Under the pieces are notes generated by a model that worked only from the letters and a program-made list of their open reading frames with translations, did not search any database and had not been told where the DNA came from. A program made the position numbers and the translations under genes. This document shows positions 7,923 to 16,211 of a stretch of DNA of 20,281 bases, piece after piece (position 1 is the stretch's first letter; every line of letters starts with the position of its first letter). Origin of the DNA: Rikenellaceae bacterium (lineage in GTDB: Bacteria > Bacteroidota > Bacteroidia > Bacteroidales > UBA932). The DNA is taken from contig CAAGMI010000385.1 of NCBI GenBank assembly GCA_900771005.1, positions 1-20,281 of the forward strand. The letters are read 5' to 3'.

Positions 7923-8512
7923 TTTTGTCCGTTCTGTTTCAGCCATTCAGCCATAGCTCTAAGCGATTGTCCCCTGTGGGAAACGCTGTTCTTGTTCTCT
8001 TCCGGCATTTCGGCAAGGGTGTGTTGCGGAAAGGCGTCCGATATGAATACCGGATCGTATCCGAATCCTCCGCATCCGGCCTTTTGCAGTGCTATCCTGC
8101 CAGGCATATCGCCCGTAAAGGTATGTTCCTCCCCATTCCATATCAGGGTGACTACGCAGCGGAAATGGGCCGTCCTCCCGTCTTCCGGGCAAGCTTCCAT
8201 CTCGGAAAGCAGTTTCCTGACATTTGCATCGAAGTCGTGTCCGTCAGTGGCATACCTTGCGCTGTGAACACCTGGTGCACCGCCTAGATAGTCCACCTCC
8301 AGCCCCGTGTCATCCGCGAAACAGTTCATCCCTGTACGCTCGTGGATATAACGTGCCTTGATGAGTGAATTCTCCTTCAGTGTAGCCCCGGTCTCCTCCA
8401 CGTCTTCGGTTATACCCATATCGGCCGGACTGACAAGCTCAAAATCCGGGCCAAGGATGTCCGCCGCTTCACGCAGTTTCCCTTTATTGCCTGTAGCGAA
8501 GATTATTTTCAT
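7919..8512 (-). CDS. rdgB: XTP/dITP pyrophosphatase (RdgB/HAM1)
   Basis: A 197-aa Ham1 family enzyme that hydrolyses non-canonical purine nucleoside triphosphates (ITP, dITP, XTP) to the monophosphate, keeping them out of DNA and RNA. Diagnostic features are the N-terminal MKIIFATGNKGKLREA, ETGATLKENSLIKA (40-53), the metal/substrate loop FADDTGLEVDYLGGAPGVHS (65-84), GGFGYDPVF and the C-terminal KNSVSHRGQSLRAM. Length and motif order are those of a complete enzyme. Its ATG overlaps the stop of the polyprenyl synthase gene (ATGA), and its own stop overlaps the start of the U32 gene in the same way. It therefore sits in the middle of a translationally coupled chain. Confidence 0.96.
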   Translation of the reverse strand: MKIIFATGNKGKLREAADILGPDFELVSPADMGITEDVEETGATLKENSLIKARYIHERTGMNCFADDTGLEVDYLGGAPGVHSARYATDGHDFDANVRKLLSEMEACPEDGRTAHFRCVVTLIWNGEEHTFTGDMPGRIALQKAGCGGFGYDPVFISDAFPQHTLAEMPEENKNSVSHRGQSLRAMAEWLKQNGQK

Positions 8513-9489
8513 TTCACTCTGCCCACCAGTCTGTCCGCAAATCTGCGAAGGACCTCATAATGTACTTTAGACAGGCCCATGCCCCCGACTCTGTCCATCG
8601 CTTTGGAATTATATCCCATTATGGCATATTTTGCATCCTCGTCAATTCCGAGCGAAGTATATATCCCCTTTACGCAGGCTATCTTCTCAGCTTTCTGCTC
8701 CGGCGTATCCACAGGCATCTCCATAGCCTTCAGGATCAATGCCTTGTCCGAAGCCTTTTCCAACACGTGGGTGAGAAGCCAGCTTTTCTTGTTATTCAGG
8801 ATATCCCCTCCTATAGGTTTTCCGAATATCTTTTCGTCCCCGAAGGCATCCAGATAATCATCTGCAACCTGGAAAGCCATGCCCAACTCGTATCCGTAAT
8901 CATACAGAGCCTTGCATTCTTCGTCAGAAGCCCCGGCTATGATTGCGCCCATCTGCGCCGAGCAGGCGAGAAGCACGGCGGTCTTGAGACCTATCATCCT
9001 TTCGTACTCGCTCATGGAGACCTGCGGGACAGACTCGAAATCCATATCCAGCTGCTGGCCCTCACACACCCCGGCAGCAGTCTGTGAAAACAGGTCCATA
9101 ACCCTGTCAAGTACTTTGTGCGGAGCCTTGGCTATACGCCTGTAACTGTCGATCAGCATAACGTCTCCCGACAGTATCGCCGTGTCTCCGCTCCATTTCG
9201 TCCATACCGTAGGCATACCCCTTCTCAAAGGGGATTTGTCCATTATGTCATCGTGAATGAGTGTGAAAGTATGGAATACTTCCAGCGCTGCGGCGGGCTC
9301 AAGTATGCCCTCGTCAAGCTCATCCTTGAAAAGGGAATATGCCGTGAGACAAAGTCTGGGACGGATCCGTTTACCTCCTATCCCTATCATATACCTCAAA
9401 GGGTCGTAGAGTCCCTCCGGGTCTTTCTTGAACTCGATGCCTTTGAACAGTCCGGCAACGGTTTCATCAATATACGTTTCGCTGATCAT
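8509..9489 (-). CDS. Polyprenyl (short-chain type) diphosphate synthase
   Basis: A 326-aa trans-isoprenyl diphosphate synthase that condenses IPP with allylic diphosphates. Visible motifs are GGKRIRPRL (38-46), the first aspartate-rich motif DDIMD (80-84) followed by RRG, and the second DDYLD (210-214). There is no two-residue insertion in the first motif, as bacterial farnesyl synthases (IspA type) would have. F75 lies five residues before it, a bulky residue that usually limits the product to short chains. This points to a farnesyl/geranylgeranyl-type product rather than a long quinone tail, but chain length is an inference. It is the first gene of the five-gene operon, with a TAnnTTTG box ending 6 nt before the ATG. 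The stop overlaps rdgB. Confidence 0.93.
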   Translation of the reverse strand: MISETYIDETVAGLFKGIEFKKDPEGLYDPLRYMIGIGGKRIRPRLCLTAYSLFKDELDEGILEPAAALEVFHTFTLIHDDIMDKSPLRRGMPTVWTKWSGDTAILSGDVMLIDSYRRIAKAPHKVLDRVMDLFSQTAAGVCEGQQLDMDFESVPQVSMSEYERMIGLKTAVLLACSAQMGAIIAGASDEECKALYDYGYELGMAFQVADDYLDAFGDEKIFGKPIGGDILNNKKSWLLTHVLEKASDKALILKAMEMPVDTPEQKAEKIACVKGIYTSLGIDEDAKYAIMGYNSKAMDRVGGMGLSKVHYEVLRRFADRLVGRVK

Positions 9490-9495
9490 AACTTA

Positions 9496-9503
9496 CAAAT
9501 ATA
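9496..9503 (-). promoter_or_regulatory. Promoter -7 box of the prenyl synthase-rdgB-U32-S41-recO operon (TATATTTG)
   Basis: Minus-strand octamer TATATTTG, a full match to TAnnTTTG, with a 6-nt gap (TAAGTT) to the ATG at 9489. No good TTTG -33 element is present. The transcript is predicted to be leaderless or nearly so. It is the only promoter I can see for the five downstream genes. Confidence 0.7.
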
Positions 9504-9516
9504 ACGATTTCATTTG

Positions 9517-9524
9517 TATCTTTG
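9517..9524 (+). promoter_or_regulatory. Promoter -7 box of the rsgA-MATE-rnr operon (TATCTTTG)
   Basis: TATCTTTG followed by CAT matches TAnnTTTG and ends 5 nt before the rsgA ATG at 9530, so transcription should begin at or beside the start codon. It lies 13 nt from the opposing box at 9496-9503, the same spacing as in the uvrA/transporter gap. The -33 region reads TTAC/TACA rather than TTTG. Confidence 0.72.
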
Positions 9525-9529
9525 CATAG

Positions 9530-10468
9530 ATGAAAGGGCAGGCTACAGTAGTCAAAAACGCAGGCAGCCACTACGTTCTGAGCGAGTTGCCGCAATGGAA
9601 TCTTTTCCCCGCCGTGCTGAGAGGGCGCGTCAGGCTGAACCGCAGCAGCTCCACCAATCCTGTCGCAGTGGGCGACAGGGTCACGTATGAATACGAGGGC
9701 GAAGTGGGGGAAGAAAATCCAGCGGTTATCACGGGCATCCTTGAAAGAAGCAACTACGTCATCCGACGCTCCACGAACCTCTCAAGACAGTCACACATAA
9801 TAGCCTCCAACGTGGACAGGGTTCTGGTGGTCGTCACCCTGTATTTCCCGGAAATCAAACTTCCTTTCCTTGACAGGCTTCTCGTCACCTGCGGCGTCTA
9901 TGGGATTTCCGCGACCATAGTCCTCAACAAAGTGGACATGTACAGGGCTGAAGATCCGGAAGGAGTGGCTGAATTCAGGCACATCTACGAAAGCGCCGGC
10001 TATGAAGTGATTGAAACATCCGCCAGGACAGGCGAAGGGATAGAAAGACTGCGGGATCTCTGCAAAGGAGGACTCAATCTCTTCTCAGGTGAATCCGGCG
10101 TCGGCAAGTCTTCACTGGTAAAAGCCCTTGACCCGTCTCTCGACCCTAAGACAGGCCTGATTTCCGAGGCTCATCTGCAAGGCAGGCACACAACGTCGCT
10201 TTATGAAATGTATCCGCTTCAAAGCGGAGGATATGTGATCGATTCCCCGGGGCTCAGAGGGTTCGGACTGGTGGATATGGAAAAGGAGGAGATCTACAAA
10301 TACTTTCCGGAGATGCTCCGCGAAAGTGCCGGCTGCAGATTCACCCCATGCACACACACCCACGAACCGGGATGTGCCGTCAAGGAGGCTGTGGACAACG
10401 GGGTCATTGCCCCGGAAAGATACAATTCCTATCTGGGAATGCTGGAAGAAGACAAGAAATTCAGATGA
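9530..10468 (+). CDS. rsgA: RsgA, circularly permuted ribosome-assembly GTPase
   Basis: A 312-aa GTPase that acts in late maturation of the 30S ribosomal subunit in the cytosol. The motif order is permuted, as expected for RsgA: NKVD (133-136, G4) comes before the P-loop GESGVGKS (187-194, G1), then the GRHTT switch (218-222) and DSPG (238-241, G3). The N-terminal OB-fold occupies about residues 1-85. The C-terminal zinc knuckle is intact with C269, C274, H276 and C282. Length is normal. The start is the ATG at 9530, just after the promoter box. Its stop overlaps the MATE gene start (ATGA). Confidence 0.97.
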   Translation: MKGQATVVKNAGSHYVLSELPQWNLFPAVLRGRVRLNRSSSTNPVAVGDRVTYEYEGEVGEENPAVITGILERSNYVIRRSTNLSRQSHIIASNVDRVLVVVTLYFPEIKLPFLDRLLVTCGVYGISATIVLNKVDMYRAEDPEGVAEFRHIYESAGYEVIETSARTGEGIERLRDLCKGGLNLFSGESGVGKSSLVKALDPSLDPKTGLISEAHLQGRHTTSLYEMYPLQSGGYVIDSPGLRGFGLVDMEKEEIYKYFPEMLRESAGCRFTPCTHTHEPGCAVKEAVDNGVIAPERYNSYLGMLEEDKKFR

Positions 10469-11838
10469 AAGGCTTGAACAAAGAAATATTGCGACTGGCC
10501 ATTCCCAGCATTCTGGCCAACATCACAATCCCTCTGGTGGGAATAGTGGACACGGCCATAGCCGGGCACATTCCATCCGATTCCGGCATCCAGGCAGCCA
10601 CGTTCATAGGGGCGATTTCCGTGGGAGCCCTGCTCTTCGATCTGATTTACTGGAATTTCGGATTCCTCCGTTCGGGAACAGGAGGACTTACGGCCCAGGC
10701 ATACGGAGCTTCGAACCCGAAAGAATGTGCGAGGATATTCTACCGTGGCATAGACCTGGCGCTCGCACTCGCTTTTCTGACTCTCTCACTGCAATGGCCT
10801 TTTGTAAAGCTGGCCCTCCTCGTGGTGGATGCATCGCCGGAGGTTGAGAGCCTGGCTGCCGAGTATTTCTTCGCAAGGGTATGGGCGGCACCCGCAACCG
10901 TTTCCCTGATGACTTTCAGCGGATGGTTTGTAGGTATGCAGGACTCGGTAAGTTCAATGTGGAAGGACCTTATCGTCAATATAATGAATATCGTATCCAG
11001 CCTTATCCTCGCTCTCGGAATCGGCAGCTGGAAGGGAATTGGATTCCTGGGAGTAGCCTGGGGAACGGTTATCGCCCAATATTCGGGACTTCTTTACTGC
11101 ATAATCAAATGCAGGACAAAATATTCGACGGTCCTCAAGCATTTCAGGGTGTCCAAGGTTCTTGAAGTGTTCAAGGGAAATGATTTCATGTCCTTCTTCA
11201 AGATGAATGTCAATCTGTCCCTGCGTTCGGCAAGTTTCATCGCAATCTACATAGGATATACGATGATTGCCGCGAAATACGGGGATATGATGCTTGCCTG
11301 CAGTTCTATCATGATGGAACTGCTGATGCTGTTCTCATATTTCACGGACGGCTTTGCATATGCGGGAGAAGCGATGACAGGCAAATATATCGGAGCCTCG
11401 GACAGGGCTATGACGAAGAAGACCGTGAAGAATGTCTTCATATGGAGCATGAGCATAGCAGTAGCCTTCATAGGCATATACAAACTGGCAGGAGTCCCGC
11501 TGCTCCACCTGATGACTTCCGATGAATCGGTCGTGGAAGCCTGCAGAGTATTTCTCCCCTGGCTCATCTTCATGCCGCCTCTCGGATGCGCGGCATTCAC
11601 CTGGGATGGGATATATCTGGGAGCCACCGACTCTGCGTCAATGAGGGACTCGATGGTTTTTGCCGCATTGCTGTTTATTTTGTCATGGTTTTTGTTCAAA
11701 TGGATATGGCATCCTGACGGGGCGCTGGCCATTCATCTGCTGCTTGCAGCATATTTTGTCCACCTGCTGTTCAGGACCGTATATCTTTCTGTGAGATACC
11801 ACAGGAACATACTTGATAAACCTTTTAGAAACAATTGA
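10465..11838 (+). CDS. MATE-family efflux transporter (DinF/NorM-like)
   Basis: A 457-aa polytopic inner-membrane protein with the usual MATE length and about twelve membrane segments. The N-terminus LRLAIPSILANITIPLVGIV followed by DTAIAGH, then GFLRSGTGGLTAQAYGA, is the DinF-like signature. The second half repeats the fold (FTDGFAYAGEAMTGKYIGA near 295-315). MATE proteins export cationic compounds or toxic metabolites using a sodium or proton gradient; the substrate here is unknown. The start is the ATG at 10465, which gives the normal N-terminus and a 4-nt overlap with rsgA. The longer in-frame opening from 10348 is rsgA sequence read out of frame and is rejected. The next gene begins 2 nt after its stop. 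Confidence 0.9.
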   Translation: MKGLNKEILRLAIPSILANITIPLVGIVDTAIAGHIPSDSGIQAATFIGAISVGALLFDLIYWNFGFLRSGTGGLTAQAYGASNPKECARIFYRGIDLALALAFLTLSLQWPFVKLALLVVDASPEVESLAAEYFFARVWAAPATVSLMTFSGWFVGMQDSVSSMWKDLIVNIMNIVSSLILALGIGSWKGIGFLGVAWGTVIAQYSGLLYCIIKCRTKYSTVLKHFRVSKVLEVFKGNDFMSFFKMNVNLSLRSASFIAIYIGYTMIAAKYGDMMLACSSIMMELLMLFSYFTDGFAYAGEAMTGKYIGASDRAMTKKTVKNVFIWSMSIAVAFIGIYKLAGVPLLHLMTSDESVVEACRVFLPWLIFMPPLGCAAFTWDGIYLGATDSASMRDSMVFAALLFILSWFLFKWIWHPDGALAIHLLLAAYFVHLLFRTVYLSVRYHRNILDKPFRNN

Positions 11839-11840
11839 TT

Positions 11841-13850
11841 ATGAAAAAGATACGAAACAGCGGGCACTCCCGTCAGAACAGGCGCAGAGGAGCCGGCAAG
11901 AAGGTCTTGCCGGAATTTACCGGGCGTGCCAGAATGTCACGCGAAGGCTTTGTCTTTGTCACCGTGGAGGGTCAGAAGGATGATATTTTCGTAAAGGCTG
12001 CAAAGACTCGCAATGCCCTTGACGGGGACCTCGTAAGAGTTGCCGTAACCAAGGATGGCAGTGAGGGAAAGCGCAGGGAAGGTCAGATAATCGAGATAGT
12101 GGAGAGGTCTCATCGCAGTTTTGTCGGGATCTTCCATATGGTGGGAGCGCAGGCCTGGGTCCTGATGCAGAGCAAATCCATGCCTTATGATATAGAAGTC
12201 GGACTGGAAAGTTCACTTGAAATGGGAGCGAAAGCCGGGATGAAGGTGGCTGCAGTGGTTGACAGATGGGACCGCCACGACAATTGTCCGAAAGGTCATC
12301 TGGTGGACGTGCTGGGAATGCCCGGGGAGAATGACACCGAGATGCACGCCATCCTTGCGGAATTCAACCTGCCTTACAAATTCGATCCGGAGGTCGAAAA
12401 CGCAGCCGATTCCATTTCAGAACAGATAACCGCGGAGGATCTGAAGGGCCGCAAGGACTACCGTGAGGTGCTTACCTTCACCATAGACCCTTCCGATGCC
12501 AAGGACTTTGACGACGCCCTTTCCTTCAGGAAACTGAGCAACGGAAACTATGAAGTTGGCGTCCATATCGCGGACGTATCGTATTATGTCAAACCAGGCA
12601 CCCCTGTGGACAAGGAAGCGAGAGAACGCGGCACATCGGTATATCTGGTGGACAGGACAGTTCCTATGCTTCCGGAGAAGCTTTGCAACAAACTCTGCTC
12701 GCTGCGTCCGCAGGAAGACAAGCTCACGTTCTCGACCATATTCGAGATAAGCCCGAAGGCCGAGATAAAGAACCGCTGGATCGGGAGGACGGTCATCCGC
12801 TCCGACTACAGGTTCGATTATGAGCAGGCACAGAACATCATCGAATCATCTGAAGATGCCGAAAAGACAGATATCAACAATGCCATAATCACCCTCAACT
12901 CCCTCGCACTCCTGCTTAAGCGCAAGAGGGAGAAAGCGGGAGCCGTGGATTTCGACCGTCCTGAGATGAAAGTGGAGGTTGACGAACACGGCAAGCCGGT
13001 AAACGTATATCAGAAGATTTCGAAAGAGGCCAACTGGCTGATCGAGGAATTCATGCTCCTCGCCAACAGGACTGTGGCGGAGTTCATAGCCACGGACGGC
13101 AAAATGAACGGTTCCGCATCACGCAAGGCCAAGACCTTCGTATATCGTATCCACGATGTTCCCAGCACGGACAAGCTTATAGGGCTGAAGGACTTTGCAA
13201 AGGGGTTCGGATATAAGATGAACGATTCTCTGGAGGGAAGAGGTGCAGCCAAATCAATCAATGCCCTGCTGGATGAAGCCAAGGGACGCCCTGAATTCAC
13301 TGCATTCCAGGATATTGCGCTCAGGTCTATGGCCAAAGCCAAGTACAGCACGGAGAACATAGGCCATTACGGCCTGGCCTTCCCTTTCTACACTCATTTC
13401 ACCTCTCCGATCAGAAGATATCCTGACACAATGGTGCACAGGCTTCTCACCGCCTATCTTGCCGGAGGGGAAAGCCAGGACAGGGGATACTATGAGGCGG
13501 AGTGCATACACGCATCCGAACGCGAGCTCGTTGCCGCAGACGCGGAAAGGACCAGCGTCAAGTACAAACTGGTGGAATATATGCAGGACAAGCTCGGGCT
13601 GGAGTTCACGGGGCACATTTCCGGGGTTACGGAATGGGGAATGTATGTAGAGATCGAGCCTACGAAGATTGAGGGCATGGTGCCTCTGCGCGAGATAAAA
13701 TCAGATTTCTTTGAGTTCGACGAAGCCCGCTACAGGCTGTTCGGGAAAAGGACGCACAAAATATATCGTCTGGGAGACGAAGTGAAGATACGCGTCAAGT
13801 CAGCCAATCTGGAGCAGAGGCTGCTGGATTTCGAACTGGTAGAGGGGTGA
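11841..13850 (+). CDS. rnr: RNase R/VacB family 3'-5' exoribonuclease
   Basis: A 669-aa processive hydrolytic exonuclease that degrades structured RNA. It starts with a basic tail rich in K and R, followed by cold-shock-like OB domains (about 35-200). The RNB catalytic domain contains DPSDAKDFDDALSF near 216-229 with the metal-binding aspartates, and HYGLAFPFYTHFTSPIRRYP near 505-530. A C-terminal S1 domain begins near 585 (LEFTGHISGVTEWGMYVEIE). The protein is shorter than E. coli RNase R (813 aa), with no N-terminal helix-turn-helix region. RNB and S1 together exclude an RNase II with other architecture only weakly, so the symbol is by family. Start: ATG at 11841, 2 nt after the MATE stop; a TTG at 11835 is also in frame. 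It meets manA tail to tail with no spacer. Confidence 0.93.
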   Translation: MKKIRNSGHSRQNRRRGAGKKVLPEFTGRARMSREGFVFVTVEGQKDDIFVKAAKTRNALDGDLVRVAVTKDGSEGKRREGQIIEIVERSHRSFVGIFHMVGAQAWVLMQSKSMPYDIEVGLESSLEMGAKAGMKVAAVVDRWDRHDNCPKGHLVDVLGMPGENDTEMHAILAEFNLPYKFDPEVENAADSISEQITAEDLKGRKDYREVLTFTIDPSDAKDFDDALSFRKLSNGNYEVGVHIADVSYYVKPGTPVDKEARERGTSVYLVDRTVPMLPEKLCNKLCSLRPQEDKLTFSTIFEISPKAEIKNRWIGRTVIRSDYRFDYEQAQNIIESSEDAEKTDINNAIITLNSLALLLKRKREKAGAVDFDRPEMKVEVDEHGKPVNVYQKISKEANWLIEEFMLLANRTVAEFIATDGKMNGSASRKAKTFVYRIHDVPSTDKLIGLKDFAKGFGYKMNDSLEGRGAAKSINALLDEAKGRPEFTAFQDIALRSMAKAKYSTENIGHYGLAFPFYTHFTSPIRRYPDTMVHRLLTAYLAGGESQDRGYYEAECIHASERELVAADAERTSVKYKLVEYMQDKLGLEFTGHISGVTEWGMYVEIEPTKIEGMVPLREIKSDFFEFDEARYRLFGKRTHKIYRLGDEVKIRVKSANLEQRLLDFELVEG

Positions 13851-14684
13851 TTATCTCCTGACAAGAAGAAGTTTTGAAGCGGCATCCGGGACAAGGTTGA
13901 GTTTCTCCTCAAGGAGAAGTCCGGCCTCTCCGGCGGTCAGGGATGTTCCATTCACCTTGACGGAACCTTCGACACACACGACTATCTGTATATCCGAACT
14001 GTTACGGCTGACGTATGGTTTGTCCGTTTCAAGCAGGGACGTCACGAAATGAGGACACCTCACAAGCTCGACGAGTTTGTCGGGCTTTGCTACGTAATGC
14101 GTCCTGTAATCTCCGTAAACGGTGTAGTCTATGGCCTCCCTTGCCTGTCTGGTATGTAGCTGGCGCGGCTTGCCGTCAAGACCCGGACGACCGTAGTCAT
14201 AGATTCGGAAAGTGATTGCTGACGTCTGCTGGATCTCAGCCAGGTGGCAACCCTTGCCTATTGCGTGGATCCTTCCCGCAGGCAGGTAGAAAACATCTCC
14301 CGGCACGGTCCTGTACTCGGCGAGTACGGACTTGATATCATTCCCGGCAATCAGTTTGTCATACTCCTCGGGAGTTATTTCGGATTTGAGCCCGCTTATT
14401 ATGCGGGCATCCTCCTCCGCCGATATCACATACCACATCTCCGTCTTGCCGCTTCCTCCATAACGGGCCGCCAGTCTGTCGTCAGGATGCACCTGTATGC
14501 TCAGGTCCTGCCGTGCGTCTATGAACTTCACGAGCAGCGGAAACTGCCCCGGATAGATGTCGGTTATCTTTTTCCCGGCATCAGGGCCTTCCGCCACCAC
14601 GGACTCATCGCCCGGGACAGCGGAAAGCACCCAGCTTTCCGTGCCCCAGACAAGGGTCTTGTGTATCGGAATGAATTTATACAT
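13851..14684 (-). CDS. manA: Mannose-6-phosphate isomerase, class I (short form)
   Basis: A 277-aa cupin-type zinc enzyme interconverting mannose-6-phosphate and fructose-6-phosphate in the cytosol. The metal ligands expected for the family are present: Q64 and H66 in LSIQVHPDD, E82 in GKTEMWYV, and H140 in LPAGRIHAIGKG, followed by AEIQQTSAITFRIYDYGR. Bacteroidota homologues I recall are about 320 aa. This one lacks a segment of roughly 20-25 residues between the first strand region (SVVAEGPDAGKK) and FPLLVKFIDARQDLS, and ends soon after the second cupin, so it is a compact version rather than a broken gene. The active-site core is complete. It starts 1 nt after the gpmI stop and is last in its operon. 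Its stop abuts the stop of rnr on the other strand. Confidence 0.9.
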   Translation of the reverse strand: MYKFIPIHKTLVWGTESWVLSAVPGDESVVAEGPDAGKKITDIYPGQFPLLVKFIDARQDLSIQVHPDDRLAARYGGSGKTEMWYVISAEEDARIISGLKSEITPEEYDKLIAGNDIKSVLAEYRTVPGDVFYLPAGRIHAIGKGCHLAEIQQTSAITFRIYDYGRPGLDGKPRQLHTRQAREAIDYTVYGDYRTHYVAKPDKLVELVRCPHFVTSLLETDKPYVSRNSSDIQIVVCVEGSVKVNGTSLTAGEAGLLLEEKLNLVPDAASKLLLVRR

Positions 14685-14685
14685 C

Positions 14686-16203
14686 TCAAATAAGAGGTTC
14701 CGCGGTCATCAGTTCAGGCTGCGGGATGCCCATCAGCTTGAGAATGGTAGGGGCCACGTTGCAAAGAGCACCGTCCTTGACCGTCTTGACTGAAGGCTCG
14801 CCGATCACGATGAACTGCACCTGATTCAGAGAATGTGCCGTGTTAGGAGTACCGTCCTCGTTCACTGCATAGTCGGCATTGCCGTGATCCGCTGTGAGAA
14901 GGACTACATATCCGTGCTCGAGAGCAGTGGTGACCACATCCCTGACACAGTTGTCAACGCACTTTACGGCCTTGCAGATGGCATCATATACGCCTGTATG
15001 GCCGACCATGTCACCGTTGGCGAAATTCAGGATGATCATATCCTCTTTCTCGGTCTTGATGGCCTCCACAAGCTTTTCAGTGACCTCGGGAGCGCTCATC
15101 TCCGGCTGCAGGTCATAGGTCGCAACCTTCGGAGAATTTACGAGTATCCTGTCCTCATTCTCAAAAGGAGTCTCGCGTCCTCCGTTGAAGAAGAAGGTCA
15201 CGTGAGCGTATTTCTCGGTCTCGGCGATACGGAGCTGGTTCCTGCCCGCCTTCGCCACGGTCTCCCCCAATGTATCCTTGACAATCTCCTTGTCGAACAG
15301 GATGTGCAATCCGGTGAAGGACGCATCGTAAGGAGTAAGACAGCAATAATAGAGCGGAATGGTGTGCATCCCCTCTTCCGGCATATCGTTCTGGGTAAGG
15401 ACGTTTGTCAGCTCGCGGGCACGGTCGTTGCGGAAATTGTAGAAGATGACTGCATCTCCCTCCTCGACCTTGGCAAGAGGTTTGCCTCCCTTGGTGATGA
15501 CTATAGGCTTGATGAACTCGTCAGTGACGTCAGCATCATATGAAGCCTGGATGCCTTCGAGAGCGCTTTCAAACTCTGCGCCCTTGCCGTCAACAAGCAT
15601 ATCATAGGCTTCCTTGATACGGTTCCATCTCTTGTCGCGGTCCATTGCATAGAAACGTCCGCAGACGGTGGCAACCTTCCCCGCAGTCTCAGCCATCTTC
15701 TCCTCAAGCTCCTTCACGAAACCGTAACCGCTTCTCGGGTCAGTGTCACGGCCGTCCATGAAGCAATGTACATATACATCCTCAATGCCGTTCTTCTTTG
15801 CCTCGGCGAGGAATTCATAAAGATGGTTCAATGAAGAATGGACTCCGCCGTGTGAGCAGAGGCCGAAGAAATGGAGTTTCTTCCCGCTCTTCCTGACATA
15901 GTCATAGACTGCCTTGATCTCAGCATTCTGCATGAAAGAGTGGTCGCGGCATGCCATATTGATCTTCACCAGGTCCTGATATACGACGCGGCCGGCTCCG
16001 AGATTCATATGTCCGACCTCGGAATTTCCCATCTGTCCGTCAGGGAGACCAACATACTCACCGCAGGCATTGAGATGAGCCATCGGATACTTTGCCCTGA
16101 GAGAATCAATGAAAGGAGCTCCCTGGGTATAGATTGCATTGGAATGATCGTGACGTCCTTCTCCCCAACCGTCAAGGATCATCAAAAGTACTTTTCTGTT
16201 CAT
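14686..16203 (-). CDS. gpmI: 2,3-bisphosphoglycerate-independent phosphoglycerate mutase
   Basis: A 505-aa metalloenzyme of the alkaline phosphatase superfamily that interconverts 3- and 2-phosphoglycerate in glycolysis and gluconeogenesis. The N-terminal LLMILDGWGEG carries metal ligand D11. MGNSEVGHMNLGAGR contains the nucleophile S61. The transferase-domain segments HFFGLCSHGGVHSSLNHLYE and VHCFMDGRDTDPRSG are present. The C-terminal metal site TADHGNADYAVNEDGTPNTAHS is intact. Length is typical. The start is the ATG at 16203, only 8 nt after the M3 peptidase stop, and manA follows after 1 nt. No separate promoter is visible, so it appears to be transcribed with the two exported hydrolases upstream. 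Confidence 0.97.
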   Translation of the reverse strand: MNRKVLLMILDGWGEGRHDHSNAIYTQGAPFIDSLRAKYPMAHLNACGEYVGLPDGQMGNSEVGHMNLGAGRVVYQDLVKINMACRDHSFMQNAEIKAVYDYVRKSGKKLHFFGLCSHGGVHSSLNHLYEFLAEAKKNGIEDVYVHCFMDGRDTDPRSGYGFVKELEEKMAETAGKVATVCGRFYAMDRDKRWNRIKEAYDMLVDGKGAEFESALEGIQASYDADVTDEFIKPIVITKGGKPLAKVEEGDAVIFYNFRNDRARELTNVLTQNDMPEEGMHTIPLYYCCLTPYDASFTGLHILFDKEIVKDTLGETVAKAGRNQLRIAETEKYAHVTFFFNGGRETPFENEDRILVNSPKVATYDLQPEMSAPEVTEKLVEAIKTEKEDMIILNFANGDMVGHTGVYDAICKAVKCVDNCVRDVVTTALEHGYVVLLTADHGNADYAVNEDGTPNTAHSLNQVQFIVIGEPSVKTVKDGALCNVAPTILKLMGIPQPELMTAEPLI

Positions 16204-16211
16204 TTTCCGTA

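Noticed and set aside
10348..10464. Longer start for the MATE transporter, 39 codons upstream
   Set aside because: This stretch is the end of rsgA, including its zinc knuckle, read in another frame. The ATG at 10465 gives the normal MATE N-terminus and an ATGA overlap.
14833..15543. Plus-strand open frame of 236 codons opposite gpmI
   Set aside because: It lies wholly inside a complete gpmI with intact active-site motifs. No recognisable domain or promoter supports it.
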